Shown: positions 23,881-35,284 of the stretch, one piece after another
Numbering within the stretch: the first letter of the stretch is position 1
How the letters are laid out: each line of letters starts with the position of its first letter
Source: Cricetomys ansorgei
Taxonomy: Eukaryota; Chordata; Mammalia; Rodentia; Nesomyidae
Length of the DNA stretch: 64,000 nt
Reading direction: 5' to 3'
NCBI GenBank assembly: GCA_026225945.1
Contig: JAMJFZ010001228.1
Coordinates: forward strand, 2,487,001-2,551,000
Program-made: the position numbers and the translations under genes
The notes under the pieces: model-generated
What the model saw: only the letters and a program-made list of their open reading frames with translations
What the model was told of the DNA's origin: nothing
Database searches by the model: none

Positions 23881-24589
23881 ACTCAAAATATGAGGATGTT
23901 ACAAGAAACAAGACTGTTTTATAGTTGTTTTGCTGACATTAGGTGATTTCTGGTTCATGATGGAGATGCCAAAAAAAAGGAACCAAGACAGGAAGTCAAA
24001 CGGGGACAGAGCAGGTGCATTGATGCATCACTTCCCATTGAGGATCCACTCGGGGTTCCTGTAAAATTTTGGCTTTAATTAGAAAGAACACTGTGAGTTT
24101 AAATTCATCCCGCACACACTGGGAACAGCCTGCAGGGGGCTTCTGTTACTTTGCCTGACTTTTCCTTCTCAGCTTGTAGCCCCTGTTCCTTCTCCTGTGG
24201 ATTTTGAGCCAAAAGCAGGGTTTGAATGCACTCTGAAGAGCAGGTTCTCCGTTGAAGTGGTTCAATGAGAAAGCATTTAAAAATATGTCCAAAGATTCTA
24301 CAGTCCTGTCCTAGCCAAGGCCTTTGAAAGAATAGCCCTTAGGTATACTCATGAGGACCCTAGAGAGACCTTTTTTTTTTAATATTTATCATAAAGCAAA
24401 CACCTCAAACCATTGGTGGTGTCTCTCACAAAGCTGTAGAAGAAAGGCTTGGTGAAAGCAATAGGTTTGAAAGGTGATAGGAGTTTGACAGAATAGAACA
24501 GACATCTGTAGACCACAGTTACCAGGCCAAATTCCATTCTGTCTGATGCGGACTATTTGTGTCCTTCCCTGAAATCACATCCTCTATGT

Positions 24590-24965
24590 ATCATGGACAG
24601 AGCTTGTATCCTCCTTTAAATCCACATGTCACAATCTTGGTTTTTAACATGATGATATTTGGAAAGGAGGCCATCACAAAGTAAATAACATAGCAGTCGT
24701 GAGGATGAGGGGACCCTGGGCCAATAGGATCAGTGCCCTATGAAAGAGACACACACGGGGAAAAGACCTCATGAGGGCACAAAGTCAATGTGGCTCTCTT
24801 AAGCACAGAAGAAAAAACCTTCAAAGGAAATAATTCCTCAGTATCTTGATCTTGAACTTCTAGCCTCTAGAACTAGAACATAAATTTCTTCTCTTTAAGC
24901 CACACAGATTATAATGTTTTGTTAGGAGAGTCTGAGCAAATAAATACAGCTTGTTTGTGATAATA
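24590..24965 (+). repeat. MLT1-like (ERVL-MaLR) LTR, sense
   Basis: 'aggatcagtgccctatgaaa', 'cttgatcttgaacttctagc', 'acataaatttcttctcttta' and 'ttttgttaggagagtctgag' follow the order of MLT1-type LTRs. Confidence 0.55.
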
Positions 24966-25177
24966 AACTTTTGTTGCAAGACGCCTAGCCTAGCCATCCA
25001 CAAATTGTGTATGGCTGACAGCTTCTGTGATAGAATATCAGAACTGAGTAGCCGTGATAAACTGTTACTAACTATGCCTTCTCAGAATAGTGTGTGCCCA
25101 CTCCTGAAATAGGCCAAGTAGATGTGAATAAGCCAGTGAGACATTAAAAGTGGGAAAAGAAAAAAAAAACTATTTCT

Positions 25178-25566
25178 GTTGTATTTCTATTGCTGGGATA
25201 AAAATGCCCTGCCAAAAAGCAACTTATGGAAAAGGGGTTTGTTTCAGTTCCTAATTCCATGTTATGCTCCATTACTGTGGGGAACTCATGGTAACATGAA
25301 CTTGAGACAGCTGGTCACATCACGTCCATAAGCATGAGCAGAGAGGAATGAATGCTTGTACTCTTGCTTGCTTGATTGCTCTATGACTTGCTTGTGCTTA
25401 GCTCTATTTTTCTCCACCCTCACAGGGTTCAGGAACCTTTTGCCTAAGGAATGATGTCTCCCACAGATGTGCCACAGGGCAGCCCAATGTGGATAATCCT
25501 TCATTAAGATTCTATTCCCAGGTGCTTCCAGGGTGATATGTTACATTCATGAATAAAGCTAACCAT
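25178..25566 (-). repeat. MaLR-type LTR, reverse
   Basis: 'ttgtatttctattgctggg', 'ctgccaaaaagcaacttatg', 'aggggtttgtttcagttcct'. The right end is degraded near 'aataaagctaaccatc'. Confidence 0.55.
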
Positions 25567-25569
25567 CGC

Positions 25570-27235
25570 ATTGTCTTAGTGGACAATTGTCAAATGAGCA
25601 TTGACTTAGTCACCTGCAGGGGTGACTGTTCCCCTGACCTGGACAGCTCCCCTTTGAGATAGATGGTACAGAATAGTCTCTGAATGACATCTGGGGGAGC
25701 CTGTCCTCCAATAGACCTATAGAGCAGGTAGTCATGACAATGGGGCAGGAAGGAAATGACTGTAATAGAGAAGACAGCCTGGGAAAAACTAGAAAGAAGG
25801 AATCATGTGGTCCTCACTCTCCATGGCTGGGGCTCCCTTAGGTGTCAGTCAGAAGCTTCCCCAATCCCTACCTCAGAGCTTAGTCATGTGGTGAGCATAA
25901 AGAATTAGCCAAAAGACTTCTCTTTGGAAGAATTAAAATTTAGATTTATAGTCTGTGCATGTTCTCTTCCTCCTCAAGGTGGTGATTTGGAAGATTAGAC
26001 CACCTGTATGGGATTAGCTTGTGTGGTGCTGGCAATGTGCGGATTTAAAGAATAGCAGGTGATTCCACACTGCTGCCTGAAAACCACCACAGGCAACATT
26101 TACTTCTCCCCTGGTAGAGTCTTAGCATCACTCATACCTGGGGAATGGGTGCACTTTCTGGCCAGCCCCTTAATGAAGTTTTGACAGGGGTGTCCAACCC
26201 ACAGCCCAGGGAATTAGGGAAGCACACAGACATTTATTTTGCATGGCATTGCAATGAGAATGTTGTCACCTTCCAGGTTCACACTGGAGAACTGTGCAAT
26301 CAAGTTATCACAGAAAGAGAGAAAGAAAAAGGAAGAAAGTAAAAAGAAAGGAAGGGAAGGAAGGAGGGAGGAAGGCAGAAAACATAAAGTTTTAAGTAAG
26401 TTTATGATTTTGTGTTGGGTGGCATCCCTTGCTTCCTAAATCTATCTGTAACCCATAGGCTGTGTTAGACCCACTAGTAAGACCAGTGAAGCTTCTTTGA
26501 AGAAGGAAGGCCGAGGGCAGAGTGTTAGCACCCACCTGTGATCAGTACCTTAAGGAGGTTTTCTATCTACAGTCAACTTGCAGAGGGCTTCTAGGCCAAA
26601 ACACCAGCCTGCAGTCCACAGTCCAACTGTGATGTAGAATCCCAGAGTTGAGATCGCTTTCAGGCTGGCTGGCTTCCAGCTAGGCTGTTGTAGATGTTAT
26701 TTTATTCTGTCCACTAAAGCTACGGTGATCCAGCTGTGCTAGGAGCTGGCAAAAAGAGCCGAACTCCAACAAAGAGAAAACACCGTCTTTCTTCTCACCC
26801 CTGTGTAATCAATAATTCAACCTTGTAAAGCAAGCGGGATGCCTGGGAGAGGGCCTGCTGCAGAGGAGACAGAGGCCATCCAGCATCCACCCAGCTTCTA
26901 AAACTTCCTTCTTTCTCATTCCTTCTGTACCATACCTGGGTTTCCCTCCGCTCCCCCACCCCCATCTGAATGTCTAACTTGCGCACATGCCAAGCCATGG
27001 CCCAGTACAGTCCTGCAGTGACAGGGAGGGTTGAAAGCCCGGGGAGGAGGAGGAGATAACTTTAAGAGTCAAGTCTGTTAGTGATTATGGAAGTCACCAT
27101 TCCCTCTGCGATGTGTGCTAGAGAGAGTAAAGTGTGCCTGCTTATGCACACTGAGGGCATGAGCAGACCATTCCTGTAGACAGACGTTGATGTTAATAAA
27201 ACAGTAACAGCAAGCACCCACTTTATGCCAATCAC
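25570..27235. other. Mostly unique intronic stretch with a polypurine tract
   Basis: A 70-bp A/G-only-like tract lies at 26312-26382 (GGAA/GAAA units). I see no other repeat family or exon in this stretch. Confidence 0.5.
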
Positions 27236-27236
27236 T

Positions 27237-27549
27237 GTCGTGTGTGCATGTGTGTGTGTGCACATGTGTGTGCACATATGTGAAGGACAACAGGCAGACT
27301 TGGTATCATTCCATCAGTTTTTTGAGGCATGGTCTCACTGGAACTCACTAAGAAAGCTAGTCTGGCTGGCCAGAGAGATACACTGTACCTCCTAGGATCC
27401 TCCTCTCTCTGACTCCTCAATTCTAGGATTACAGGTCTGTCTTGCCATACCTGTTTTTCTTTATTTTTAAGAAGGAGTTTTGGAATGGAACTCTGGTCCT
27501 CAAACTCGCAAGGCAAGCCTTTACTGACTAGGCTGTCTATCCACACATT
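27237..27549 (-). repeat. B3-type SINE, reverse
   Basis: TG tail, then 'ttggtatcattccatcag', 'tgaggcatggtctcactgga', 'ctaggatcctcctctctctg' and 'actgactaggctgtctat'. Confidence 0.7.
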
Positions 27550-27655
27550 CTCTCCAGTCCTTGTTGGAGCTGGAGGTACAGGTGGCTGTGAGCAGCCCAG
27601 GTTGATTCTAGAAGAGCAGTAAGTGCTCTTAACCACTGAGCCATCTCTCCACCCA
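27550..27655 (-). repeat. B2-type SINE 5' part, reverse
   Basis: 'gttggagctggaggtacagg', then 'taagtgctcttaaccactga' and 'gccatctctccaccc', the reverse of the B2 head. It abuts the B3 just upstream. Confidence 0.75.
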
Positions 27656-28394
27656 TCTCTTTCTCTTTACCTCCATAGTCTACCTTTCCAGCATAACGGG
27701 GGACCTTGATCTCCATAGTCTGATTTCCTGCACCCCAGGAATCAGGTGCCACTGCTATAGGGGAATGAATCCCCCTAGAAGTAATGTCAGTATTTCGCTA
27801 CCCTCTCCTTCACTCCTTTGCCATGCCCCACAATGCACAGCTTAATAAGGCAGATTAATAGGAATGACTTCCTCGGGGAGATCTATTTGCTGCAATTGTA
27901 AAGCCAGCATGCATAGCCACCCAACTAAATCCAAGAATCCCCAGGAGGCCGGCACCTCTCCAAAGACTTAAAAAGGATTAAAGTTTTAAATGCATGGTAT
28001 CTTGATTGATTTGGCAAAGTGGGGGTATGTTCAACAAACCTCCTGGTCAGCAAATCCAACCTGTGAGAAACTACCAGAAAGTCACTGGCCCACCTGTGCC
28101 ACTGTGAGGGTATACGAGCAGGTCCCAAATGGAGTTAGCCCAGCTGTGGTTGATAGACAACTCTTAGTCATCCTAGCCTCTCAGCTCTAAGTCTGAATCT
28201 CCCTCATCAAGAGTAGGGCTTTCTGGCTCTGTCTGTGTCACCCGTGGTGTGGAGATCTGTCTTAGACCTCACAGGACTATAAATGAAGTTTGGATAGCAC
28301 TTTACAGAAAAGTACTCACTGTCATGGGACCGATGTACTTTCTTAAGACTATTGTCCTCTCTGCCTTCCTTCCATCCTTTGTCCATTCAATGAT

Positions 28395-29141
28395 ATGTGT
28401 GTGTGAGTGTGTGTGTGTGTGTAGAGTATGTGTGTGAGTGTGTGTGTGTGTATGTGAGTGTGTGTGTATGTGTGTGTGTGTGAGTGTGTCTGTGAGTGTG
28501 TGTGTGCATGTGTGTGAGTGTGTGTGTATGTGTGTGTGAGTGTGTCTGTGAGTGTGTGTGCATGTGTGTGTGAGTGTGTATTTGTGTGTAGAGTGTGTGT
28601 GTGACTGTGTGTGTATGAGTGTGTGAGTGTGTGTATGAGTGTGTGAGTGTGTGTGAGTGTGTGTGCGTGTGTATGAGTGTGTTGTGTATGTGAGTGTGTG
28701 TGTGTGAGTGTGTCTGTGAGTGTGTGTGTGCATGTGTGTGAGTGTGTGTGTATGTGTGTGTGTGAGTGTGTCTATGAGTGTGTGTGCATGTGTGTGAGTG
28801 TGTATTTGTGTGTAGAGTATGTGTGTGTGTGTGACTGTGTGTGTATGAGTGTGTGAGTGTGTGTGAGTGTGTGTATGAGTGTGTGAGTGTGTGTGAGTGT
28901 GTGTGTGAGTGTGTGTGCGTGTGTGTGAGTGTGTTGTGTATGTGAGTGTGTGTGTATGAGTGTGTGTGTATGTGAGTGTGTGTTTGAGAGTGTATGAGTG
29001 TGTGTGTGAGTGTGTGTGTGTGTGTGAGCACGCATGTGTGTGTATGTGAGTATGTGTGTGTGTGTGAGTGTGTGTGTGTGTGTGTGTATGTGTGTGTGTG
29101 TGTATGTGTGTGCGCGTGTGTGTGTGCGCATGTGTGTGCGC

Positions 29142-29181
<40 letters not shown>
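28395..29181. repeat. About 790-bp TG-rich minisatellite with higher-order repeats
   Basis: Essentially alternating purine/pyrimidine TG sequence with variant units (GAGTG, TATG, CATG, TCTG, GTAGAG). Marker variants recur about 224 bp apart, for example 'tctgtgag' at 28489 and 28713, and 'tatttg' at 28579 and 28803. This shows duplication of a large unit. The last part (29110-29181) is purer TG with CG steps. Long His/Thr and Val/Cys frames through it are not genes. Confidence 0.95.
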
Positions 29182-29182
<1 letters not shown>

Positions 29183-29194
29183 GGGGGGACATAA

Positions 29195-29300
29195 TCACCA
29201 TCGGTTATCATTCTTCAGGTGCCATCCACCTTGCTTTTTGAGACTGGATCACCACTGACCTGGAACTTGTCTGTTACTTTCTTCTCCCCTAATGGGTAAT
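29195..29300 (-). repeat. B3-related SINE fragment, reverse
   Basis: 'cttcaggtgccatccacctt' and 'tttttgagactggatcacca'. It provides the likely SINE tail from which the TG expansion grew. Confidence 0.55.
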
Positions 29301-29654
29301 GGTTGCTGGGCCACCTGGCTATGCATACATGTTGAGAGGAGCCCACCTAGGGCTGTCTGCAGCTCAGACTTCACCTACGATGCTGCTAACGTCATGCCAA
29401 ACCAGGCCATCCTTCATCAAACCTGAATGTTGATACAGGAAAGCCCATCCGAGAGGCTGGGCTGTGCGCTGGCTTCCGTGGTACGGAACAGCCTGCTGCC
29501 CAGCTGCCCGGTGTCACTGCTGCACGCGGTGAGTCTCAGGCTGCAGAGAAGCGGCTCACGGGGTTCATATTTCTCAATTCTGTTCATTTGTAACTTACTG
29601 ATGAACTCTGTCAGTGAATATGTTCACTCTGTAAAGCGCTCATGTATCACAAAC

Positions 29655-29895
29655 GGGGCTGGAGGGGTGGCTTGGGCAGTAAATCACCAGCTGTGGAAGC
29701 ATGAGTACCTGAAGTCAGAGCCTCAACACCCTGTAGGCTCATCCCTGGAGCTCACTGGCCAGCCGGACTACACAAATTGATAAGCTCCAGGCTCAGTGAG
29801 AGCCTGGACTTCAAAAAATAAGGTAGAGCGTGATAGTAGACACCCAACATGCACCTCTGGCCTCCACACCTATGTGCACACACATCCGCACACAC
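29655..29895 (+). repeat. B3-type SINE
   Basis: 'ggggctggaggggtggcttg', 'ggagctcactggccagcc', 'aggctcagtgagagcctg', 'acctctggcctccacacc'. Confidence 0.75.
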
Positions 29896-30119
29896 GCGTA
29901 TACACAAACCATCCATGTATCATAGAACAATCAAGTGTTGATGTGTAACTTTCTGGTCCTCCCACTCTGATTTTACTTAGACATTCAAACTTTCACACAC
30001 AAGTTTGCACACACATCCCTCTACCTGAAGTAGGTATTGTGTGGTTTTGCATTTTTCTTAAACACTGCACTTAAATGTCCTTCTGCGACTACATTTTTCC
30101 TCTCATTGAGAACATTCCA

Positions 30120-30245
30120 GATCAGCATAGGACGCAGTGATTTCCATTCAATAGCTGTTTAACGTCCCGTGGTGTAAGTGTACCTTTTCCTATTAAGGAT
30201 GTAAAGGTTCTTTTGTTTCCTAGTATAAATGTTCAGTAAAACTGT
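30120..30245 (-). repeat. Old L1 (L1M-type) fragment, antisense
   Basis: 'ttcaatagctgtttaacgtc', 'tgtaagtgtaccttttccta' and 'cctagtataaatgttcagta' resemble the antisense L1 3' region. Diverged. Confidence 0.45.
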
Positions 30246-30271
30246 TGAAGTTGCTTGTTTTAAGTTATTAT

Positions 30272-30355
30272 GAGGCTGAGGCTTTAGCTCAGTGCCTGAG
30301 GTTGTGCTTAGCGTGCTCAAAGCCCTAGGCTCCATCTCTAGTAACACAAACAAAT
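30272..30355 (+). repeat. ID-type SINE
   Basis: 'gaggctttagctcagtgcct', 'gtgcttagcgtgctcaaag' and 'aggctccatctctagtaa' match the tRNA-Ala-like ID head. Confidence 0.6.
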
Positions 30356-30385
30356 ATGCCAATACGTGTAACACAGATCCTTTGG

Positions 30386-30600
30386 GGGCTGGAGAGATGG
30401 GTCAGTGGATAAGAATGTATTCTATTCTTGCAGAGGGCCCGAGTTCAATTCTCAGCACCCATGTAGAATAGGTCATAACTGCCTGTAACTCTGTAACTCC
30501 AGCTTCAGAGAATCTGATGGCCTCTGAGGGCACCTGTGCTCACGCCTTTATATCCGCACATATAGACGCATACACACATAATTAAAAACAAAATCTTGAA
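30386..30600 (+). repeat. B2 SINE
   Basis: 'gggggctggagagatggg', 'cgagttcaattctcagcacc', 'taactccagcttcagagaa' and an AATTAAAAACAAAAT-type tail. This is one of the clearer B2 copies. Confidence 0.85.
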
Positions 30601-31171
30601 AAACACACAGATCCCTCAGCTCTTACAGTGATTTATACTGCAACCAGACATCTGTAAAAGAGCTCTTCCTGGTTTTATTCTCTGCCTTTCCCCCTCAGGC
30701 TCAGACTTGAGTTTATGGGGACTAGGTTAAAGGAAAAACAGACACAAATCCTCTGCCTTGTGACCCCCAAATCGTGGGCTTGGCAGCACCTCCTCCTTGT
30801 GGATGCCTTTCTTTCTTTGAGAGAATGTGTTCACTCCCAGGAGCCTTTAGCAGACACAGCTAGAAAGAGCCTGGTTGGTGTGGCACTGAAAAGGAGAAGC
30901 TATTTGATAGGAATAGTTCATTGGGGGTGTTATTTTCAAAGGTCATTTCAGAAAGGTACTTCATTCTCTTGCTTTTGATTTCAAATGGTTACAAAAAAGG
31001 TCTCATTTGCTTTTTTTTTTTTTTACCCCTGTGACTACACAGCATCTTTCCTCCGAGACAGCTAATTTTATCTCTGCTCTATATTCTTCCAGAAAGATTT
31101 TTATGCTTGTAAAATGAAGTGTTACCTATATGTAAGCTTCAGTTTCTCCCCCAAATTTGTGCATGTGGTCA

Positions 31172-31375
31172 TAGTAGGCAGTATAGTAGAGTGGGTTAAG
31201 AGTATAGTTTATAAATCAAACTTCCTGTGTTCGAATCCTAGTTTTACCACATGTCATCTGTGTGGTTTGTGGGAAATGACTTCATTGGTGTCTGTGTCAA
31301 TTTCCATGTGTGAGAAAATTGGGTTGGAGTTATTACAATGATTGAGTGACCTAGTATTTGTAAAGTGCTTCAAAA
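31172..31375 (+). repeat. MIR SINE, nearly full length
   Basis: tRNA-like head with 'gtgggttaagagtatagt' (A-box region) and B box GTTCGAATCC at 31230-31239. It continues with the MIR core ('tgtggtttgtgggaaatgac') and a 3' part ending near 'ttgtaaagtgcttcaaa'. Confidence 0.8.
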
Positions 31376-31394
31376 ATCTGGAGTACAGGAATTG

Positions 31395-31800
31395 CTGGTT
31401 GGGTTTTTTGTCAACACAAGCTAGAGCCATCTGAAAAGAGGGAATATCAAGTAAGAGAACGCCCCCATCAGATTGGCCTGTAGACATGTCTGTGCTGCAT
31501 TTTCTTGATGAATGATTGACGTGGGAGGTCCTGCCCACTGTGAGTGGTACCACCCCTAAGCAAGAGGTCCTAGGTCATATGAAAACCCAAGCTGAGCAAA
31601 CCACAGAGAACAAGCCAGTAAGCAGCTCTCCTGTATGGCATCTGCTTCAGTCCCTGCCTCCAGGTTCCTGCCTTGAATCCCTGCCTTGGCTTCCTTCGGT
31701 AATGGATTGTGATCTGCATAAATAAGCCCAGTAACTCCTTCTCTCCCATACATTGCTTTTGGTCATTGTTTTATCGCAGCAACAGAAACCAAACTTGGAC
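31395..31800 (+). repeat. MaLR-type LTR, sense
   Basis: 'ttgtcaacacaagctagagc', 'gaatgattgacgtgggaggt', 'aagccagtaagcagctctcc', and 'cgcagcaacagaaaccaaac' at the end. AATAAG replaces the usual AATAAA at 31720. Confidence 0.7.
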
Positions 31801-32039
31801 AAAGGAAGAAGCAAAAGTTATTTCCTTAAATCTTAAGAAGCAAGAAGAAAAATAGAGAAGAGGAGAAGAGAAGGAATTGTCTGATTATATTTCATTTTAT
31901 AACAAAACGTCTCTTGGCTATTTCCTCATTTGATAGCTGGGAGAACTCTCACTGTGTAGATTAGACACAGGCTGTTTACCAGCTCCCCGGTGACAGACAG
32001 AGCAATTGTGCACCTTTGCTACTAAAACCTCCCCTTGAT

Positions 32040-32325
32040 GAAAACCTTAGGCACGGACATTTTGTGTTTCTGCAGATGTCAAATATGTTCCTCAAAATGG
32101 AATCTCTGGGTCAAGGAGTGTGTGCATTTGTCGTGTTGATAGCTGCTGCCACCTTGTACTCATGGAATTTACACCTATCTACCCTCTGAATTGGTGGTGT
32201 GAGAAGACCTGTTTGCAGAGCCCTGGAAATTGGTGCTAATAAGCCTTATGAACTTTGCCCAGGTGCTAAGTGGGACTTGTACCTCACTGAAGTTTTAATT
32301 TGCACATCTCTTTGTGGTAGGGAGA
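32040..32325 (-). repeat. Old L1 (L1M-type) fragment, antisense
   Basis: 'tggaatctctgggtcaagga', 'gtgtgcatttgtcgtgttga' and 'gaagttttaatttgcacatc' match the antisense of ancient L1 3' sequence. Confidence 0.6.
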
Positions 32326-32463
32326 ATTGTTCTCTGCACTTGTGCCCAGGCCTTCCTTGTCTATGAACTATCATTTGCTATCTCCATTTTTTTCAGACAA
32401 GGAACTACTTATTTATTCCTTACTAACTACTAAGATCGATTTGTACACTAAGAAAACTTATTT

Positions 32464-32466
<3 letters not shown>

Positions 32467-32514
<48 letters not shown>

Positions 32515-32540
32515 CGGTGTGTGTGTGTGTGTGTGTGTGG
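32467..32540. repeat. (TA)n(TG)n tract
   Basis: About 45 bp of TA then about 25 bp of TG, at the tail of the reverse SINE that follows. Confidence 0.95.
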
Positions 32541-32589
32541 TGTTTGTTTGTATTAATGTGTGTATACATGTGTGAATACAGGTGCTTGT

Positions 32590-32888
32590 ATGTGTATATA
32601 TGTATGGAGGCCAGAAGACCATGTCAGGTGTGTTCTTCAATGGCTCCCTTCCTTATTTTTATTTGTTCTGTTTTTCTCTATCTTTTAGAAGGGGCCTCTC
32701 ATTGAACATGGGGCTCACTGACTAGGTTAGACTTCATGGCTGATGAGTTCCAGGGATCTGCCTATCTTTGTTCAGCACCCAAGTGCTGGGGTTACAGATG
32801 TGTTCTGAGACAGCATCTGGCTTTTATGTGTGTGTGAGGAGCTAAGACCAGGTCCCCATACGGCAAGCATGTTACCTACTTTCCAGCC
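32590..32888 (-). repeat. B3-type SINE, reverse
   Basis: 'tatggaggccagaagaccat', 'gcctctcattgaacatgggg', 'gagttccagggatctgccta', and 'ttacctactttccagcccc'. Confidence 0.75.
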
Positions 32889-33061
32889 CCTCCTTTCTTT
32901 TGCTTTAAAAAAAATAATTCAAAATTAATTTTTTTTTTAGTATATATCTATAGTCTCCCATAAACCCATCCCTTTTCTCCTTCAAATTCATAGCCTCTTT
33001 TTCATTGTTTCTTATATATATATATATGAATATATTTAGGGATATATATATATCCCTAAAT

Positions 33062-33800
33062 AACCCATTCAGTTCCTATAAGGCTAATATGTTCTTAGGA
33101 CTGATCCTGAACAAACAATTGGTGTGCTCTTCTCTAGGAAGACTACCTCTCCTGTTTACAGCTTCCTCAAATGCCAATGATTCTTTGTGTAGGGTTGAGG
33201 CCTCATAGGCTTTCCATCCAGTTTGGCATTGGTGTCATCCTGGTTCAGTTCATGTCTATGCAGTCATGTTGATAAGACTTTATGGGTGTAGCTTTTGATA
33301 TTACTAGGAGACACAATCTCACAGCAAACTCTCGGATCCTCTGGCTCTTACAAGCTTTCCGCCTTAAGTGTGGGAGCATTTTGTAGATGCATCCATTGGG
33401 ACTGGGCTCCACAACTCTGTATTTTGATTGATTGTGGTTTTATGTGTGGTCTCTGTTGCAAAAAGAAGTTTCTTTGATGAGGGGTAAAGACTACACTTAT
33501 CTGTGGGTATAAGGACCAATGCTTATAGATCGTTGTTAGGGATGATGCTGCTTTAGTAAATTAGTGGCTGTAGATTCTCCTCCAATAACCATGACTTCAC
33601 TAGCACTGAGTAGTTAGCTATGCTTTTAGTTATCAGATATGTCTCCTTCTTGTTGAGGGGCTCTTAAGTCAAATTAGAGAGCCATTGGCTACAGCCATGG
33701 TATGCATGCCACTACTGCACCCTGAGCATTATTGATGTGGTCGTTGATGTGGTTCATGAATGTCCTACCGCTGGGTAGGACTGTTGTTCGCCTCCCTCCA
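33062..33800. repeat. L1-like (Lx-type) segment, copy 1
   Basis: Landmarks are 'acaattggtgtgctcttctc', 'gcagtcatgttgataagact', 'actgggctccacaactctgt', 'tatctgtgggtataaggacc' and 'gctgggtaggactgttgttc'. I remember these as part of a common rodent L1-derived sequence. Orientation could not be decided. A diverged second copy follows at 34270. Confidence 0.55.
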
Positions 33801-33836
33801 CTTTGGAAGTTTACGTTTTTTTTCTTTTATTTTTTC

Positions 33837-33840
<4 letters not shown>

Positions 33841-33881
<41 letters not shown>
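33841..33881. repeat. (CA)n microsatellite
   Basis: About 41 bp pure CA between the two L1-like copies. Confidence 0.95.
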
Positions 33882-33883
<2 letters not shown>

Positions 33884-34058
33884 ATATATGCTTAGAATTT
33901 TTAAAATATTTTAATTAAAACACTATTAGATTATTCTCCCCCTTAGCATTTTTCCCTCAAACTCCTCCCATATCTTTTCTATCTAACCTCTTCCATCCTC
34001 ACCCCCACACTCACTCTCAACTGTATGGCACTCTTTATCTATGATTGTTATTGATATA

Positions 34059-34060
<2 letters not shown>

Positions 34061-34098
<38 letters not shown>
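34061..34098. repeat. (AC)n microsatellite
   Basis: About 38 bp pure AC. Confidence 0.95.
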
Positions 34099-34099
<1 letters not shown>

Positions 34100-34140
34100 T
34101 ATAAAAACAACCTACTGAGTTCATTTAGTGCCATATGGGA

Positions 34141-34262
34141 CATATATATATATATATGACTATATATATATATATATTATATATATAGTCATCTTTGAAA
34201 TCATGTGTGTGTACATATGTGTGTGTGTGTATGTGTGTGTGTGTGTGTGTGTATGTGTGTTT
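34141..34262. repeat. (TA)n hairpin and (TG)n tract
   Basis: A TA-rich block contains a perfect inverted repeat (34156-34170 with 34178-34192). A TG-rich run follows to about 34262. Confidence 0.9.
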
Positions 34263-34269
34263 ATATATG

Positions 34270-35236
34270 TATATGAGTTCAAAGTTGATCGTAGGTATTG
34301 GGTAACCATTAGAGGACTCATCCCTGAAGGCTAGTTCTCCCTTTCTTAGCAGTCATTAGTTTTCTGTAGTTCTTTGTCTGTGGGTGGGGCTCCATGAGAC
34401 CTCCCTTTTCCATGTCAGCTTTCGTATTGGCATTGGTGTTGTTCAGGTCTTGTTCAGGCAGCCCTTTTATTGTACTATCACAGGGAGAGCATCCCAGTCT
34501 TTTCTTCAAGAAACAATCTCTCAGTAGACTTCCTGGTCCTCTAGCTCTTACAGCCCTTCTGACCCCTCTTCCTAGAGGAACACCTTCTGTTCAAGCTGGG
34601 CACCCCATGATCAATTGTTCTCTGTATTTTGAAAGCCAGTTGTGGTTTTCTGAATAGTCTCTGTCTGCTGTAAAGAGAAGGTTCTTTGATGATGCGAGCT
34701 ACACTTAACCGTGATTATAGGGATAAGTATTGAGAATGCATCTAGGAGTTATGCTGTTCTAGTAAAGTGACAGCAGTAGGTTGTCTCTAAGATCCATGAC
34801 CTCACTAAGCCTAGGTGGTTGTTGGCTACATCTGAGATATGAGTGCTACTATTGCACTTTTAGGAATATTTTGCCATTCTAGTCATTGTTACTGTTCACA
34901 GACTTCCCAGCTGGGTAGGACTGTCGGCTGCTTTTCTCCTTAGGGAGTTTGCATAGCAACTTCTTCTACTATAAGGAGGAGACGTTCAGGTTAGCTCCAG
35001 CTAGAATTTTCTGAGTCCTGTCTCTGATGTACATGGTGTCTTCGGCAATAGGAACTCACCTTCAAACTCTGGGGGGGCAATCAGGGCAAGAGTAATACCC
35101 TACACTGTTTTGGAAGCCTCTTGAATTCCTTGACCAACAACTCAGAAGGAGGCTCTTAATTCCAGCTGCCGAGGTTTTTGTTGGATGCTCTACAGCTCTT
35201 GTGGGGGAGGACTGTCAGCCCAAATGACATAACATC

Positions 35237-35239
<3 letters not shown>
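34270..35239. repeat. L1-like (Lx-type) segment, copy 2
   Basis: The same landmarks as copy 1 in the same order, diverged: 'tctttgtctgtgggtggggc', 'tgttgttcaggtcttgttca', 'tcctggtcctctagctctta', 'gctgggtaggactgtcggct'. It extends past copy 1 with 'agctccagctagaattttct' and 'ctcttgaattccttgacc'. Confidence 0.55.
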
Positions 35240-35278
<39 letters not shown>

Positions 35279-35284
35279 TGTGTC
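35240..35284. repeat. (TG)n microsatellite
   Basis: About 45 bp TG with one T insertion. Confidence 0.95.

Noticed and set aside
28480..28950. Regularly spaced short direct repeats that could suggest an array such as CRISPR
   Set aside because: The spacers are themselves TG repeats in a eukaryotic intron; this is a minisatellite.
28302..29211. Open frames of 274-299 codons rich in His-Thr on the - strand
   Set aside because: They are translations of the TG minisatellite in alternate frames; no complexity, splice or start context supports a protein.
31178..31250. tRNA-like sequence with GTTCGAATCC
   Set aside because: It continues into the MIR core and 3' part, so it is a SINE head and not a tRNA gene.
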